A stretch of DNA of 64,000 nt from Prolixibacteraceae bacterium (lineage in GTDB: Bacteria; Bacteroidota; Bacteroidia; Bacteroidales; Prolixibacteraceae). How positions within the stretch are numbered: position 1 is the first letter of the stretch; each line of letters starts with the position of its first letter. The notes under the pieces were generated by a model. The model ran no database searches and had not been told where the DNA came from. It saw only the letters and a program-made list of their open reading frames with translations. Where the stretch lies: the NCBI GenBank assembly GCA_019163175.1, contig JAFLKN010000011.1, positions 35,671 through 99,670 on the forward strand, read 5' to 3'. Both the position numbers and the translations under genes were made by a program. This document shows, piece after piece, positions 9,409 through 19,701 of the stretch.

Positions 9409-9412
9409 ACCA

Positions 9413-10195
9413 ATGAGACTCCGGATATTTCAGGCCGATGCTTTTGCAGCAAGTCTTTTCAAAGGAAATCCTGCCGCAGTAGTTCCACTTACTGAATGGC
9501 TTTCAGATGACACCATGCAGCAAATTGCCGGCGAAAACAACCTTTCAGAAACCGCCTTTTTCATTCCTGAAGGCGACCATTTTCACATTCGGTGGTTCAC
9601 GCCTAAAGCAGAGGTAAAATTATGCGGGCATGCCACACTGGCAACCGCGCACGTTCTTTTCAACGAACTGAATTTCCGGGGCGAACAAATTGAATTCAAC
9701 AGTAAAAGTGGCATCCTAACAGTAAAAAAGGTCGCAGAGAAATTACAGCTTGACTTTCCAGCCGATTTAGCCCAAGAAGTTGATCCGATTCCTTCTTTTG
9801 CCAAAGCCTTTGGGGTTCAAGCTTCAGCAACGTTTAAAGGCCGGACAGATTACCTTTTGCTATTCGATTCCGAAGAAATCATCCGGAACATTGCACCTGA
9901 TTTTCAATTGTTATTAGAGACCGATGCCCGCGGAATTATGGTGACCGCAAAAGGAAACGAGGTTGATTTTGTCAGTCGCTTTTTTGCCCCGGCGGTTGGC
10001 GTAAACGAAGACCCGGTAACCGGATCGGCACATACCACGCTCATTCCTTTCTGGGCAAACCGGTTAAACAAAACCGAATTGACAGCTCTGCAGCTCTCAG
10101 CCCGTGGCGGCCAATTGTGGTGCACACTTTCCGGAAACCGAGTTCTGATTGCCGGGAAAGCGGTGACTTATCTGAGGGGCGAAATCGAAATTTGA
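9413..10195 (+). CDS. PhzF family isomerase/epimerase-like protein
   Basis: A 260-residue protein with the two-lobed PhzF/diaminopimelate-epimerase-like fold. MRLRIFQADAFA starts the fold and GNPAAVV follows. Glu46 in ENNLSETAFF is at the position of the general acid/base of the family. VGVNEDPVTGSAHTTL is the conserved C-lobe motif. The substrate is unknown; these proteins are common outside phenazine producers, and no phenazine genes are near. It starts four bases after the TonB receptor stop and is very likely co-transcribed with it. Confidence 0.88.
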   Translation: MRLRIFQADAFAASLFKGNPAAVVPLTEWLSDDTMQQIAGENNLSETAFFIPEGDHFHIRWFTPKAEVKLCGHATLATAHVLFNELNFRGEQIEFNSKSGILTVKKVAEKLQLDFPADLAQEVDPIPSFAKAFGVQASATFKGRTDYLLLFDSEEIIRNIAPDFQLLLETDARGIMVTAKGNEVDFVSRFFAPAVGVNEDPVTGSAHTTLIPFWANRLNKTELTALQLSARGGQLWCTLSGNRVLIAGKAVTYLRGEIEI

Positions 10196-10275
10196 TCTGC
10201 CCAATTTTGAAAATCACAAGAAAATTGAATCAAATTACTTTCCACTTCCACCATTCATTCTTTTGACCAATCACT

Positions 10276-10301
10276 AAATAAAGACAAAATAGTCTTTATT
10301 T
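10276..10301 (+). terminator. Probable terminator after the PhzF-like gene
   Basis: AAATAAAGAC and GTCTTTATTT form a 10-bp stem with a 6-base loop, followed by further T residues. It lies in the 300-base gap before the NHL gene. Otherwise the gap holds a small ATGCG/CGCAT hairpin and no clear promoter box. Confidence 0.6.
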
Positions 10302-10495
10302 TAAACCTTTTAACATCCTTTTTTGTTGGATTTTAGATTCATGCGCTAACGCATCACAAAACCAGACATTTCGTTGTCATTTTGATGTATTTCAATTAAC
10401 GTCAGGCTTGGTTTTGTTTTGGTTTGCATGAACACGAACTAACAATCTAAATTTATGCATTGGTCTGCCAACCACTGCATTCTAAACTATGTAGT

Positions 10496-11521
10496 ATGAA
10501 AAGAAGGTCATTTCTGAGAAACTCTGCACTTTCCACAGCAGGTTTATTTATCACCAAAGACTTATTCAGTAGTAATCAAGGACCAGTTTATGGTCACAAT
10601 GAAATGACTTACCGTTTGAATACAAGTTGGGGTGCACTCAATCCTGAAAAAACTCCAGTCAACGATTGTCACGAAATGGTTCAGGACTCAAAAGGGCGGA
10701 TAATTTTGCTGACCAACGAAACCCGAAATAACATCATTATTTACAATAAAAGCGGAAGCCTGATTGATACCTGGGGAACTGAATTCCCGGGAGCGCATGG
10801 ACTTACAATTCAGCGTACCGGCAAAGAAGATTTTTTATTCCTGACGGATACAAAAAGGCATCAAGTTTATAAAACTACCATCGATGGAAAGATACTTCTG
10901 ACGATTGATCCGCCAGCCGATCTTCCGGCCTACAAGCAAAAGGACGCATTTGTGCCAACTGAAACCGCCGTACTCGAAAACGGAGAATTTTATATAGCTG
11001 ATGGTTATGGCGCACAGCACATTCTGCATTACGATGCCAACGGTCGTCTGAAAAATTCGTTCGGCGGGAAAGGCGTTGGAGATGAATTTTTCGACAACGC
11101 ACACGGAATTTGCATTGATTACCGAAAAGAAACGCCAACACTAATTATTACCGACAGAACCCGCAACGCTTTTAAACGATTTTCATTGGATGGTAAACTC
11201 ATTGAAATTATTCATTTACCGGGCGCCTGCGTTTGCCGGCCTGTAATCAAAGGAGATTACCTGTACGCTGCGGTATTGCGTTCTCCAAATCTTGACACGG
11301 TAAATTCTGGCTTTGTAACCATCCTGAACAAAGAGAATAAGGTGGTTTCGAATTTAGGCGGATCGGAACCGGTTTATGAAAACGGCCAACTGAATCCACT
11401 GCACCAAACGGATAAATTATTTATTCATCCGCACGATGTGTGCGTTGATAACGAAGGAAGTATTTATGTGGCGCAATGGGCTTCAGGAAAAGTTTACCCC
11501 TACAAATTCACCAAAGCATAG
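10496..11521 (+). CDS. Tat-exported NHL-repeat (six-bladed beta-propeller) protein
   Basis: Begins MKRRSFLRNSALSTAGLF, a twin-arginine signal. The 341-residue product has repeated propeller blades with DSKGRIILLTNE, ENGEFYIADGYG and DNEGSIYVAQWASG motifs, typical of NHL/peptidylglycine-monooxygenase-like propellers. It is likely periplasmic or outer-surface. No catalytic residues can be assigned. It is the first of four genes on this strand that resemble modules abundant in planctomycetes, so it may bind a substrate or cofactor for them. I took the ATG at 10496, because the Tat motif follows at once; a longer in-frame start at 10460 lies upstream. Confidence 0.78.
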   Translation: MKRRSFLRNSALSTAGLFITKDLFSSNQGPVYGHNEMTYRLNTSWGALNPEKTPVNDCHEMVQDSKGRIILLTNETRNNIIIYNKSGSLIDTWGTEFPGAHGLTIQRTGKEDFLFLTDTKRHQVYKTTIDGKILLTIDPPADLPAYKQKDAFVPTETAVLENGEFYIADGYGAQHILHYDANGRLKNSFGGKGVGDEFFDNAHGICIDYRKETPTLIITDRTRNAFKRFSLDGKLIEIIHLPGACVCRPVIKGDYLYAAVLRSPNLDTVNSGFVTILNKENKVVSNLGGSEPVYENGQLNPLHQTDKLFIHPHDVCVDNEGSIYVAQWASGKVYPYKFTKA

Positions 11522-11565
11522 ATTTTTCTTTGCAAAAATTACTTCAAACAATCTGATTTTTGATT

Positions 11566-13890
11566 ATGAAGAAATACATTACCGTTACAGTTATTGTCGT
11601 GCTTCTTTCAGGTTTAGGTTTTGGAGTTTTTTATTTTGGAAAGCCGAAAAACGAGAATCGGAAAACCAAGATTTCCTACAACCGCGATATCCGTCCAATA
11701 CTTTCTGACAAATGTTTTGCCTGTCATGGGCCGGATGCCAAAGTCAGGCAAGCCGGATTGCGACTGGATTTGCAGGCCGGCGCTTATGCTGAGTTACTAA
11801 AAAATAAAGGGCATTTTGCAATTGTGCCGGGCTCTCCGGATAAAAGTGAACTGATAAAACGTATTGAGTCCAACGATCCGGCTTTGGTTATGCCTTCGCT
11901 TAAAAGTAACCTTCCGAAACTAACTCCGGAAGAGATTGACATTTTTAAGCGATGGATAGCAGAAGGAGCAGAATATGAAAAACACTGGGCATTTTTGGCC
12001 CCCGAAAAAGCAACATTACCCGAGGTAAATAAAAAGAGTTGGGTCAGGAATGAAATTGATTATTTCATCCTCGATAAAATGCAACAAAAAGGATTCAGTC
12101 CGAACGACGAAGCATCACGCGAAACACTTATCAAACGGGCTTTTGCTGATATAACAGGCCTGGCTCCGACCTATCCTGAAATTACCTACTGGACAACTGC
12201 TTCGGGCAAAGACTGGTACAATCAATTAATCGATACTCTTTTGCTGAAACCATCATACGGCGAAAAAATGGCCATTATGTGGATGGATCTGGCTCGCTAT
12301 GCCGACTCTTATGGTTTTCAGGATGACAATATCCGATCGCAATGGCCCTGGAGAGATTGGGTGATACATGCTTTCAATAAAAATGCGCCCTACGATAAAT
12401 TTTTGACTGCCCAGATTGCTGGTGATTTGTTGCCCAATGCCACAAAAGAGAACATTCTGGCAACCGCATTCTTCCGAAATCACAAGTACACCGAAGAAGG
12501 TGGTGTAATTGACGAAGAATACCGTGTTTCGTATAATATCGATAAAACAAGAACTTTTGGCAAGGCCGTTCTGGGAGTTACCATCGAATGTGCCCAATGC
12601 CACGATCACAAGTACGATCCTTTTTCGCAGAAAGACTATTTCCAGTTGTACGCCTTTTTTAACGAAAGCAAAGAGAAAGGATACGAAGGAGATGTTGGTC
12701 GGTCGACACCGGCAAAAAACCCCAAATTACTGATCAGCAAAGAAGAGCGAAAAGGACTGTTTTCGTATATTAATGCATACGATACCACAACTTTGCAGAT
12801 TTCGGTAATGGGCGACAGTGTGGTAAAGCGACCCACCTTTATTTTGGCCAGAGGAAGTTACGATGCACCAACCAACATTCGGGTTAAACCCACTGCTCTC
12901 GAATCTGTCATGCCGTTTGACACCCTTGCCTATCCGCGCAACAGACTTGGCCTGGCGAAATGGACAACCGACAAAAAGAATCCGCTAACAGCCCGCGTAT
13001 TTGTAAATTTCATCTGGCAAGAAATCTTTGGCAAAGGCATCGTCAAAACATCCAGCGACTACGGCTTACAGGGTGAAATGCCAACACATCCGGAATTGCT
13101 GGATTGGCTTGCAGTCGATTTTATGGAGCACAACTGGGATATAAAATATCTGATCAAAAAGATTCTAACCAGCAACACATATTGCCAATCGGGCGAAATA
13201 AGTAAAAAACAAAGGGAGCAAGATCCGGAAAACAGCTATTATTCCAGATCTCCACGCGTGCGGTTTAAGTCAGAAATTATTCGCGATTGGGTTTTAAGCA
13301 GCAGCGGTTTACTTAATCCTGGAATTGGCGGCCCAAGCGTAAAACCTTACCAACCTAAAGGTGTATGGGAAAGCACCACCTCGGGGCGCGGAGTTTTGGC
13401 CAGTTACAAACAAGATCACGGACCATTGCTGTACCGAAGGGGATTGTATACCTTTTTCAAACTAACAGCGCCGCCGCCCGGCTTAATGATATTTGACGCC
13501 AGCAACAGAGACCAGTGTGAAACCAAACGCACCAGCACCAACACGCCATTGCAGGCTCTAACTATGCTGAATGACCCAACTGTTTTAGAGGCATCCAGAG
13601 TATTGGCCGAAAGTATAGCAACAGGCACAAAAAGCCTCGATGAAAAGGTTGAGCAGGCTTTTGAAACGATTCTAGTGCGAAAGCCTTCGAATTCGGAGCG
13701 AAACAAATTAACTGCGTATTGCAAAAAACAGCAGGAATATTTCACAGCACATCCTGATATATTAAAGTCAAGTCTGGCCGTCGGGGAATTCAGGCACAAA
13801 AATGAAATCCCAAACACTCCTGAAACAGGCGCTTTAATGAAGACCATCCTGATCATTTACAATTTAGAAGAAGCAATTACAAAATCGTAA
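11566..13890 (+). CDS. Membrane-anchored cytochrome c with DUF1549 and DUF1553 domains (planctomycete-type)
   Basis: A 774-residue protein. One N-terminal membrane segment (KYITVTVIVVLLSGLGFGVF) is followed by a single-heme domain with CFACHGPDAK near residue 50, as in the PSCyt1 type. A DUF1549-like region follows (ETLIKRAFADITGLAP, then MWMDLARYADSYGFQDD), and a DUF1553-like region forms the C-terminal half (NPLTARVFVNFIWQEIFG, then RRGLYTFFKLTAPPP). A second CxxCH-like site is seen as CAQCHDHK. The biochemical role of these domains is unknown; they often lie near sulfatases and glycoside hydrolases. The start is ATG 11566; a TTG lies two codons earlier. It is separated from the DUF1501 gene by nine bases. 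Confidence 0.85.
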   Translation: MKKYITVTVIVVLLSGLGFGVFYFGKPKNENRKTKISYNRDIRPILSDKCFACHGPDAKVRQAGLRLDLQAGAYAELLKNKGHFAIVPGSPDKSELIKRIESNDPALVMPSLKSNLPKLTPEEIDIFKRWIAEGAEYEKHWAFLAPEKATLPEVNKKSWVRNEIDYFILDKMQQKGFSPNDEASRETLIKRAFADITGLAPTYPEITYWTTASGKDWYNQLIDTLLLKPSYGEKMAIMWMDLARYADSYGFQDDNIRSQWPWRDWVIHAFNKNAPYDKFLTAQIAGDLLPNATKENILATAFFRNHKYTEEGGVIDEEYRVSYNIDKTRTFGKAVLGVTIECAQCHDHKYDPFSQKDYFQLYAFFNESKEKGYEGDVGRSTPAKNPKLLISKEERKGLFSYINAYDTTTLQISVMGDSVVKRPTFILARGSYDAPTNIRVKPTALESVMPFDTLAYPRNRLGLAKWTTDKKNPLTARVFVNFIWQEIFGKGIVKTSSDYGLQGEMPTHPELLDWLAVDFMEHNWDIKYLIKKILTSNTYCQSGEISKKQREQDPENSYYSRSPRVRFKSEIIRDWVLSSSGLLNPGIGGPSVKPYQPKGVWESTTSGRGVLASYKQDHGPLLYRRGLYTFFKLTAPPPGLMIFDASNRDQCETKRTSTNTPLQALTMLNDPTVLEASRVLAESIATGTKSLDEKVEQAFETILVRKPSNSERNKLTAYCKKQQEYFTAHPDILKSSLAVGEFRHKNEIPNTPETGALMKTILIIYNLEEAITKS

Positions 13891-13899
13891 GATCTGATT

Positions 13900-15345
13900 A
13901 TGAAAGAATTTCTAGAACATGGATTAAACCAAAACAGACGCAAGTTTCTGTCGAAAATGAGCCTTGGCTTGGGTGGGTTGGCTCTGGGTTCGCTTATGGT
14001 ACCAGGACTGTTCGAAGGCTCCACCGAAGATGAACTTTTTTCGAATGTACTTCCGCATTTTGCGCCAAAAGCAAAACGGGTGATTTATCTTTTCCAGAAT
14101 GGTGCTCCTTCACAATTGGATTTATTTGATTACAAACCCATGTTGCAGAAAATGCATGGACAGGATTTGCCGGCAAGCATTCGGATGGGGCAACGGCTTA
14201 CCGGAATGACCGCCAATCAGGCCAAATTTCCACTAGCCGGAACCAAGTATAACTTTGCACAATACGGAAATCACGGAGCCTGGATAAGCGAAATTCTGCC
14301 GCATCTGGCTGAGATTAGCAATGATTTGTGTTTTGTCCGCTCAATTTATACCGAAGCCATCAATCACGATCCGGCACTTACCTTTTTCCAGACTGGGGCA
14401 CAGGTTGGAAACAGGCCAAGCATGGGCTCGTGGATTAGCTACGGATTGGGAAGTGAGAACAAAAATTTACCCGCATTTTGTGTTTTACTTAGTAAAGGAA
14501 AAGGCAATGGACAAGGGGTGTATTCCAAACTGTGGTCTAACGGATTCCTCGATTCAATTCATCAGGGCGTGCAGTTTAGCAGTGGCGAAGAACCTGTAAA
14601 ATATTTGACTGATCCTGAATTTATTAACCGTGAAGATAAACGGGCAATGCTCGATGAAATTTCAGCACTCAACGACGAAGCATACAAAAAAATTGGTGAT
14701 CCTGAAATTGTAACCAAGATTCAGCAATATGAATTAGCCTACCGCATGCAGATGGCCGTTCCTGAAATTACTTCTCTGCAAAACGAACCGGAATCGATCA
14801 TTAAAATGTATGGCCCGGAATGTTTAATACCGGGAACCTATGCTGCAAACTGCCTGCTTGCCCGAAAGCTTTCTGAAAATGGAGTGCGTTTCGTGCAGTT
14901 GTACCATCAGGGTTGGGATACCCATGGGAATTTACCCAAAGAAATTGAAGGACAGTGCAAAGATGTTGACCAATCGTCGGCCGCGCTAATCAAGGATTTA
15001 AAGCAACGCGGTTTGCTCGACGAAACCTTGGTGATTTGGGGAGGCGAATTTGGCCGAACCAATTATTGCCAGGGAACACTGACCAAAGAAAACTATGGAC
15101 GCGACCACCATCCACGCTGCTTTACCATTTGGATGGCTGGCGGAGGTGTTAAGCCCGGAGTTTTTGGAGAAACCGACGAATTTGGCTACAACATCACCAA
15201 ACTTCCGGTTCATGTTCACGATTTTCATGCCACCGTGATGCACCTCATGGGTATCGATCATGAGAAATTTACTTTTAAACATCAGGGAAGGCGGTACAAA
15301 TTAACCGATGTTGCCGGAAATGTAGTGCGCGATATAATCAGCTAA
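13900..15345 (+). CDS. DUF1501 family Tat-exported protein (alkaline-phosphatase/sulfatase-like fold)
   Basis: A 481-residue DUF1501 protein. The N-terminus has a twin-arginine signal (NRRKFLSKMSLGLGGLALGS). GAPSQLDLFDYKP and the late VIWGGEFGRTNYCQG and DHHPRCFTIWMAGGGVKPG motifs are diagnostic of the family, which is related to the alkaline phosphatase superfamily. The substrate is unknown. It lies between the DUF1549/1553 cytochrome and a second cytochrome gene with gaps of 9 and 4 bases, so the three form one operon. DUF1501 and DUF1553 proteins are habitually paired, which agrees with what is seen here. Confidence 0.88.
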   Translation: MKEFLEHGLNQNRRKFLSKMSLGLGGLALGSLMVPGLFEGSTEDELFSNVLPHFAPKAKRVIYLFQNGAPSQLDLFDYKPMLQKMHGQDLPASIRMGQRLTGMTANQAKFPLAGTKYNFAQYGNHGAWISEILPHLAEISNDLCFVRSIYTEAINHDPALTFFQTGAQVGNRPSMGSWISYGLGSENKNLPAFCVLLSKGKGNGQGVYSKLWSNGFLDSIHQGVQFSSGEEPVKYLTDPEFINREDKRAMLDEISALNDEAYKKIGDPEIVTKIQQYELAYRMQMAVPEITSLQNEPESIIKMYGPECLIPGTYAANCLLARKLSENGVRFVQLYHQGWDTHGNLPKEIEGQCKDVDQSSAALIKDLKQRGLLDETLVIWGGEFGRTNYCQGTLTKENYGRDHHPRCFTIWMAGGGVKPGVFGETDEFGYNITKLPVHVHDFHATVMHLMGIDHEKFTFKHQGRRYKLTDVAGNVVRDIIS

Positions 15346-15349
15346 AAAT

Positions 15350-17482
15350 ATGAGTGAGAAGAAAATATACCAAATTCTGGAATTGTGTTTGTGGCTTTTA
15401 ATTCCTTTTATGTTTGTGCTCGCAATTTTCGATCAACAAATGCAAGCCGGAGTATTTTTGCAGTGGACAGGGAAACTCCATCCTTTAGCTTTACACTTTC
15501 CTATCGTATTTGGTCTGTTAACTGGCATTTACCTTTTGTTCTTCCCTCTGCGCAGATTACCCCTTGATACAGAGAAACTGCTGTTGGCTATTAATGCTTT
15601 ATTTGCCTGTGGAGTGGCAATACTGGGGATATTACTTTCCAAACAAAACGCCTACGACGGCGAACTGGTTAATCTGCATAAATGGGGCGGAATTGCAGTG
15701 TCTGTAATAAGTTTTGCATTTCTTTTTGTCCTCAATTTGAGTGTCCGGTTCAAGAGAATACTGGCAGGTGCATTTGTGTTGGTGCTTATCGGATCAACCC
15801 ACAAAGGCGCACAACTAACTCACGGCATCAATGCTTTAAGTTTTCCTAAAACTGCGGCTTCTTCCACCGGAAAAGAACTTTCGGATACCACAGCAACTAT
15901 TTATGAAGCGGGAATTGCACCAATTTTAGCACAAAAGTGTGTCGGCTGTCATGGCGAGGATAAAATGAAAGGCGATTTGCAACTTCATACTCCGGAGAAA
16001 ATTTTGCTGGGAGGTAAAAACGGAAATATACTCAAGGGTAATTTAACTGCGGAAGCTGGTTTACTCCAACGAATTCATTTGCCAATAACCGATGAAAAGC
16101 ATATGCCTCCGGATGGCAAATTACAACTTACTTCCGAAGAAACAAGCATTTTAAGCAAGTGGATAAAGTCCGGTGCCAGCTTCGAAACGAGGCTGAATGC
16201 AATGGCCAAAGAAGATAGTTTGTTTTTACTGGTGAATAAACTCAGGTCTGCTTCTAGTCAAAAGCTTGTACAAAAAACTGATCTTCCTGACCTGGAAGAG
16301 TTCAATTCGAATTACTGCACAACCAATTACCTGTACTTCGGATCTGACGAGGTGGAAGTAAATTTCTTTCAAGGTTCCTTTTACAAGCGCGAGAACTTAA
16401 AGAAACTGGAAAAAATAAAAGACAAAATTGTGAGCTTAAATATGCAGGGAATGCCTTTGGCCAAAGAAGATATGGATATTCTCATCCAGTTTAATAACCT
16501 GCAAAAAGTAAACCTGAACAGTACTGGTCTGAACATCAGCAACCTAGAATCGTTAAAATCATTACCAAAGCTTAAAGCAGTTTCAATCTGTGGAATTAAA
16601 TTCGATGAAGCCGAATTGGACCGGTTTCTCGATCAAGCAACATTTTCATCATTAAATGTATGGTCTGATGGTGTGAGTGAAAAGCAACTTCAAAAGCTTA
16701 TCTCAAAATATCCGTCCATAAAATTCAATGTTGGCGACAATATGGAGAACGTGACAATGAAAATGAGCAATCCAGTCATCGAGCAGGATTCATCGATAAT
16801 ATCTGCTCATTTGGATGTAAAAATAAAGCATTTGCTAAAAGGGGTTGTCATCAGGTATACCGCAGATGGTAGCGATCCGGACAGCTTAAAAAGCACTGAA
16901 TATACCAAACCGATACGACTTTCAGCAAATACAGTTTTGAAGGTAAAGGCTTTCAAATCCGGATGGATAAGCAGCGATGTTGTACAGCGCACATTTTATA
17001 AATCTGAAATTCATCCTGACACCATATACCTGGTAAAAACTCCTGATCAGAAATACCGCGGAAATGGAGCGAAGACCCTAATTGATTACGAATTGGGCGA
17101 GACAAATATGTCAAACGGGAAATGGTTGGGCTACCGTGCATCTGATATGGAATTTATCGTTGGCTTTAAACAGCCAAGGCTGCTCAATTCTGTTCATTTT
17201 AATGCACTTGTAGATATTGGTGCATATATTTTCCCCATAAATTCAATAACTGTTCAAGGCAGCAACGACGGCATACAATTTACACCGATTTCGAAAATCA
17301 AATTCCCGGAGGCAAATAAATCTGATCCCAAAAGAGTTAATACCTACAGTTGCGATTTTCCAAAACCGACTTCATTCAAATATTATAAGTTTATCGCTTC
17401 AAATCTTAAAAAATTACCATCATGGCATTCGGGAATAGGTGAACCTGCATGGATATTTGTCGACGAAATTTTCCTAAACTAA
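15350..17482 (+). CDS. Membrane cytochrome c protein: DUF2231-like membrane part, heme domain, leucine-rich and chitobiase-like regions
   Basis: A 710-residue product. The N-terminal third has about four membrane segments and the LHPLALHFPIVFGLLTG motif of DUF2231-like proteins. A heme domain follows (CVGCHGEDKMKGDLQLHTPE). A leucine-rich-like section follows (SLNMQGMPLAKEDMDILI), then a chitobiase/hexosaminidase C-terminal-like domain (IRYTADGSDPDSL) and a terminal beta domain resembling F5/8-type carbohydrate-binding modules. The architecture recurs in planctomycete-like clusters; function is unknown. It is the last gene of the four, and could pass electrons across the membrane to or from the DUF1549/1553 cytochrome (inference). 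Confidence 0.75.
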   Translation: MSEKKIYQILELCLWLLIPFMFVLAIFDQQMQAGVFLQWTGKLHPLALHFPIVFGLLTGIYLLFFPLRRLPLDTEKLLLAINALFACGVAILGILLSKQNAYDGELVNLHKWGGIAVSVISFAFLFVLNLSVRFKRILAGAFVLVLIGSTHKGAQLTHGINALSFPKTAASSTGKELSDTTATIYEAGIAPILAQKCVGCHGEDKMKGDLQLHTPEKILLGGKNGNILKGNLTAEAGLLQRIHLPITDEKHMPPDGKLQLTSEETSILSKWIKSGASFETRLNAMAKEDSLFLLVNKLRSASSQKLVQKTDLPDLEEFNSNYCTTNYLYFGSDEVEVNFFQGSFYKRENLKKLEKIKDKIVSLNMQGMPLAKEDMDILIQFNNLQKVNLNSTGLNISNLESLKSLPKLKAVSICGIKFDEAELDRFLDQATFSSLNVWSDGVSEKQLQKLISKYPSIKFNVGDNMENVTMKMSNPVIEQDSSIISAHLDVKIKHLLKGVVIRYTADGSDPDSLKSTEYTKPIRLSANTVLKVKAFKSGWISSDVVQRTFYKSEIHPDTIYLVKTPDQKYRGNGAKTLIDYELGETNMSNGKWLGYRASDMEFIVGFKQPRLLNSVHFNALVDIGAYIFPINSITVQGSNDGIQFTPISKIKFPEANKSDPKRVNTYSCDFPKPTSFKYYKFIASNLKKLPSWHSGIGEPAWIFVDEIFLN

Positions 17483-17601
17483 AACTCTGTTTTTTTCAAA
17501 TTCCAGATTAAATGGTGCTTTTATCTACCTGAGAGTTTAGTCGGAATGAATTCCAAAACTTTCTATGCGATAGCTTGTTTCCCTTGAATAAACTAAGGAG
17601 A

Positions 17602-19629
17602 ATGTCGAAATATAAATATACAAACGAACTGATTCACGAAACATCGCCCTATTTGTTGCAGCACGCACACAATCCGGTAAATTGGCAGCCGTGGGGCGAA
17701 AATGCACTGAATCAGGCCCGGTCAGAAAACAAGCTTTTACTCATCAGCATTGGCTATTCGGCCTGTCATTGGTGCCATGTCATGGAACACGAATCATTCG
17801 AAGATCAGGAGGTGGCGCAAATCATGAACGATCATTTTGTTTGCATCAAAGTCGACCGCGAAGAACGGCCTGATATCGACCATATTTATATGACTGCAGT
17901 GCAGCTTTTAACCGGACGCGGAGGCTGGCCACTCAACTGCATTGCGCTGCCCAATGGCCGGCCAATCTGGGGCGGAACCTATTTCCAGAAAGAAAATTGG
18001 ACGCAGTCACTGGCAGCTGTTTCTAAATTTTATGCTGAAAATCCGATAGAAACACTGGAATACGCAGCAAAACTGCAAGAGGGAATTGAGCAAAACTCGT
18101 TGGTTCCTATTTCGGGAGAAGTGTCTGTAATCGACCCGTTGCTCATTCCTTCACTTTTAAAAAAATGGCAGAGCTCCTTTGATGCAAAAAATGGAGGAAC
18201 GAAAGGCGCTCCAAAGTTTATGCTGCCGAATAACTGGCAATTTCTACTTCGTGCCGGACAGGAATTTCAGGATGAAAAAATAATTGAACAGGTAAAACTG
18301 AGTTTGCAAAAAATGGCTTTCGGCGGACTTTACGATCAAATTGGCGGTGGGTTTGCACGCTATTCGACCGACGAAATTTGGAAAGTTCCGCATTTCGAAA
18401 AAATGCTCTACGATAATGCTCAGCTTTTACAACTTTATGCTGAAGCTTACCAAACTGATCCCAATCCATTGTATCAGCAGGTGGTTTCCGAAACTATTGA
18501 ATTCCTGAAGCGGGAATTGCTATCGCCTGAAAATGGGTTTTATTCGGCTTTGGATGCCGATAGCGAAGGCGAAGAAGGAAAATTCTATGTCTGGACAAAA
18601 GCTGAATTAGCGCAGATTCTAGCTACAGATTTTGCACTTTTCTGTGATTATTACAACGTCAATTCGCTGGGCTTTTGGGAACACAACCACTATATTTTGA
18701 TGCGTACGGAAAGCAATCCTTCCTTTGCAGAAAGGCATCAGCTATCTGTTGACGAATTGGAGATTAAAACCCGAAGCTGGAAACAACTTTTACTGGAAGA
18801 GCGTGAAAAACGGGTTCGCCCCGGACTCGACGATAAAATTCTGGCTTCGTGGAATGCCATGACCATTTCCGGATTAATCAGTTGCTACAAGGCTTTTGGC
18901 AATTCGGAATATCTGAAACTGGCCTTAGCAAATGCAAGCTTTCTGAAACAAAAAATGAGGTCAGAAGGCGGAAAAATGCTTCATTCCTACAAAAATAACC
19001 AGGCCAAAATCAACGGATTTCTGGAAGATTATGCTTTTGCCATCGAAGCGTTCACCGCGATTTTTGAAGTTACCGGAGAAAAAGAATGGCTCAATTTGGC
19101 TCAACAATTAACCGAAACCACTTTTCTGGATTTTTACGATGTAGAGAAATCTATTTTTTATTTCACCGCCAGTCAGCAAAAAGATCTGATCACACGAACC
19201 ATCGAAATTCACGACAATGTGATTCCATCGTCGAACTCGGTGATGGCAAAAAATCTGTTTCGGCTCTCCTATCTGCTTGATCAACCTGAATACCTGAAAA
19301 CGGCTCAAAAGATGTTCAATCGGATTATTGGCAATATAACCGATCATCCCTCCGGCTACAGCAACTGGTCGCAACTGATGCTGAACTTAACGGGCAATCA
19401 TTTTGAGGTCGCTATTGTGGGAGAAAATGCCATCGATCTGCTAAAAGAACTTCAGAAAAATTATTTACCCCATGTGATTTTCTGCGCCGGAACAACTGAA
19501 AATGATTTGCCTTTGCTGCAAAACAGATTTGTTTCAGGGAAAACGCTGATCTACATTTGCCAGAACAGTAGCTGTCAGCTGCCGGCAAAAACAGTGGAGG
19601 AAGCACTGGCGCTAATCAAGACAAATTAA
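17602..19629 (+). CDS. YyaL-type protein: thioredoxin-fold DUF255 plus six-hairpin glycosidase-like domain
   Basis: A 675-residue protein of the YyaL/spermatogenesis-associated-protein-20 family. The N-terminal thioredoxin-like domain has CHWCHVM with Cys55 and Cys58. [22 protein letters not shown] and [15 protein letters not shown] segments follow, and then an alpha/alpha barrel (CYDN-like: [15 protein letters not shown]). The role is not established. The ATG at 17602 is preceded by AAGGAG, one of the few good Shine-Dalgarno sites in the window, which decides the start over an in-frame TTG at 17575. It is separated from the cytochrome cluster by about 120 bases. Confidence 0.88.
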   Translation: MSKYKYTNELIHETSPYLLQHAHNPVNWQPWGENALNQARSENKLLLISIGYSACHWCHVMEHESFEDQEVAQIMNDHFVCIKVDREERPDIDHIYMTAVQLLTGRGGWPLNCIALPNGRPIWGGTYFQKENWTQSLAAVSKFYAENPIETLEYAAKLQEGIEQNSLVPISGEVSVIDPLLIPSLLKKWQSSFDAKNGGTKGAPKFMLPNNWQFLLRAGQEFQDEKIIEQVKLSLQKMAFGGLYDQIGGGFARYSTDEIWKVPHFEKMLYDNAQLLQLYAEAYQTDPNPLYQQVVSETIEFLKRELLSPENGFYSALDADSEGEEGKFYVWTKAELAQILATDFALFCDYYNVNSLGFWEHNHYILMRTESNPSFAERHQLSVDELEIKTRSWKQLLLEEREKRVRPGLDDKILASWNAMTISGLISCYKAFGNSEYLKLALANASFLKQKMRSEGGKMLHSYKNNQAKINGFLEDYAFAIEAFTAIFEVTGEKEWLNLAQQLTETTFLDFYDVEKSIFYFTASQQKDLITRTIEIHDNVIPSSNSVMAKNLFRLSYLLDQPEYLKTAQKMFNRIIGNITDHPSGYSNWSQLMLNLTGNHFEVAIVGENAIDLLKELQKNYLPHVIFCAGTTENDLPLLQNRFVSGKTLIYICQNSSCQLPAKTVEEALALIKTN

Positions 19630-19647
19630 TAATCCGATACAATTTTG

Positions 19648-19675
19648 GTAGAGACGAACGGCCGTACGTCTCTAC
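19648..19675. repeat. 28-bp near-perfect palindrome
   Basis: GTAGAGACG and CGTCTCTAC flank an inner ACGGCCGT palindrome, with a single A/A mismatch on each side. No T run follows, so terminator function is not indicated. It resembles GTAGAGACG-type palindromes seen as dispersed repeats in other genomes. No second copy is in the window. Confidence 0.6.
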
Positions 19676-19701
19676 ATTTATAAATATACCATTTAAAACC
19701 T

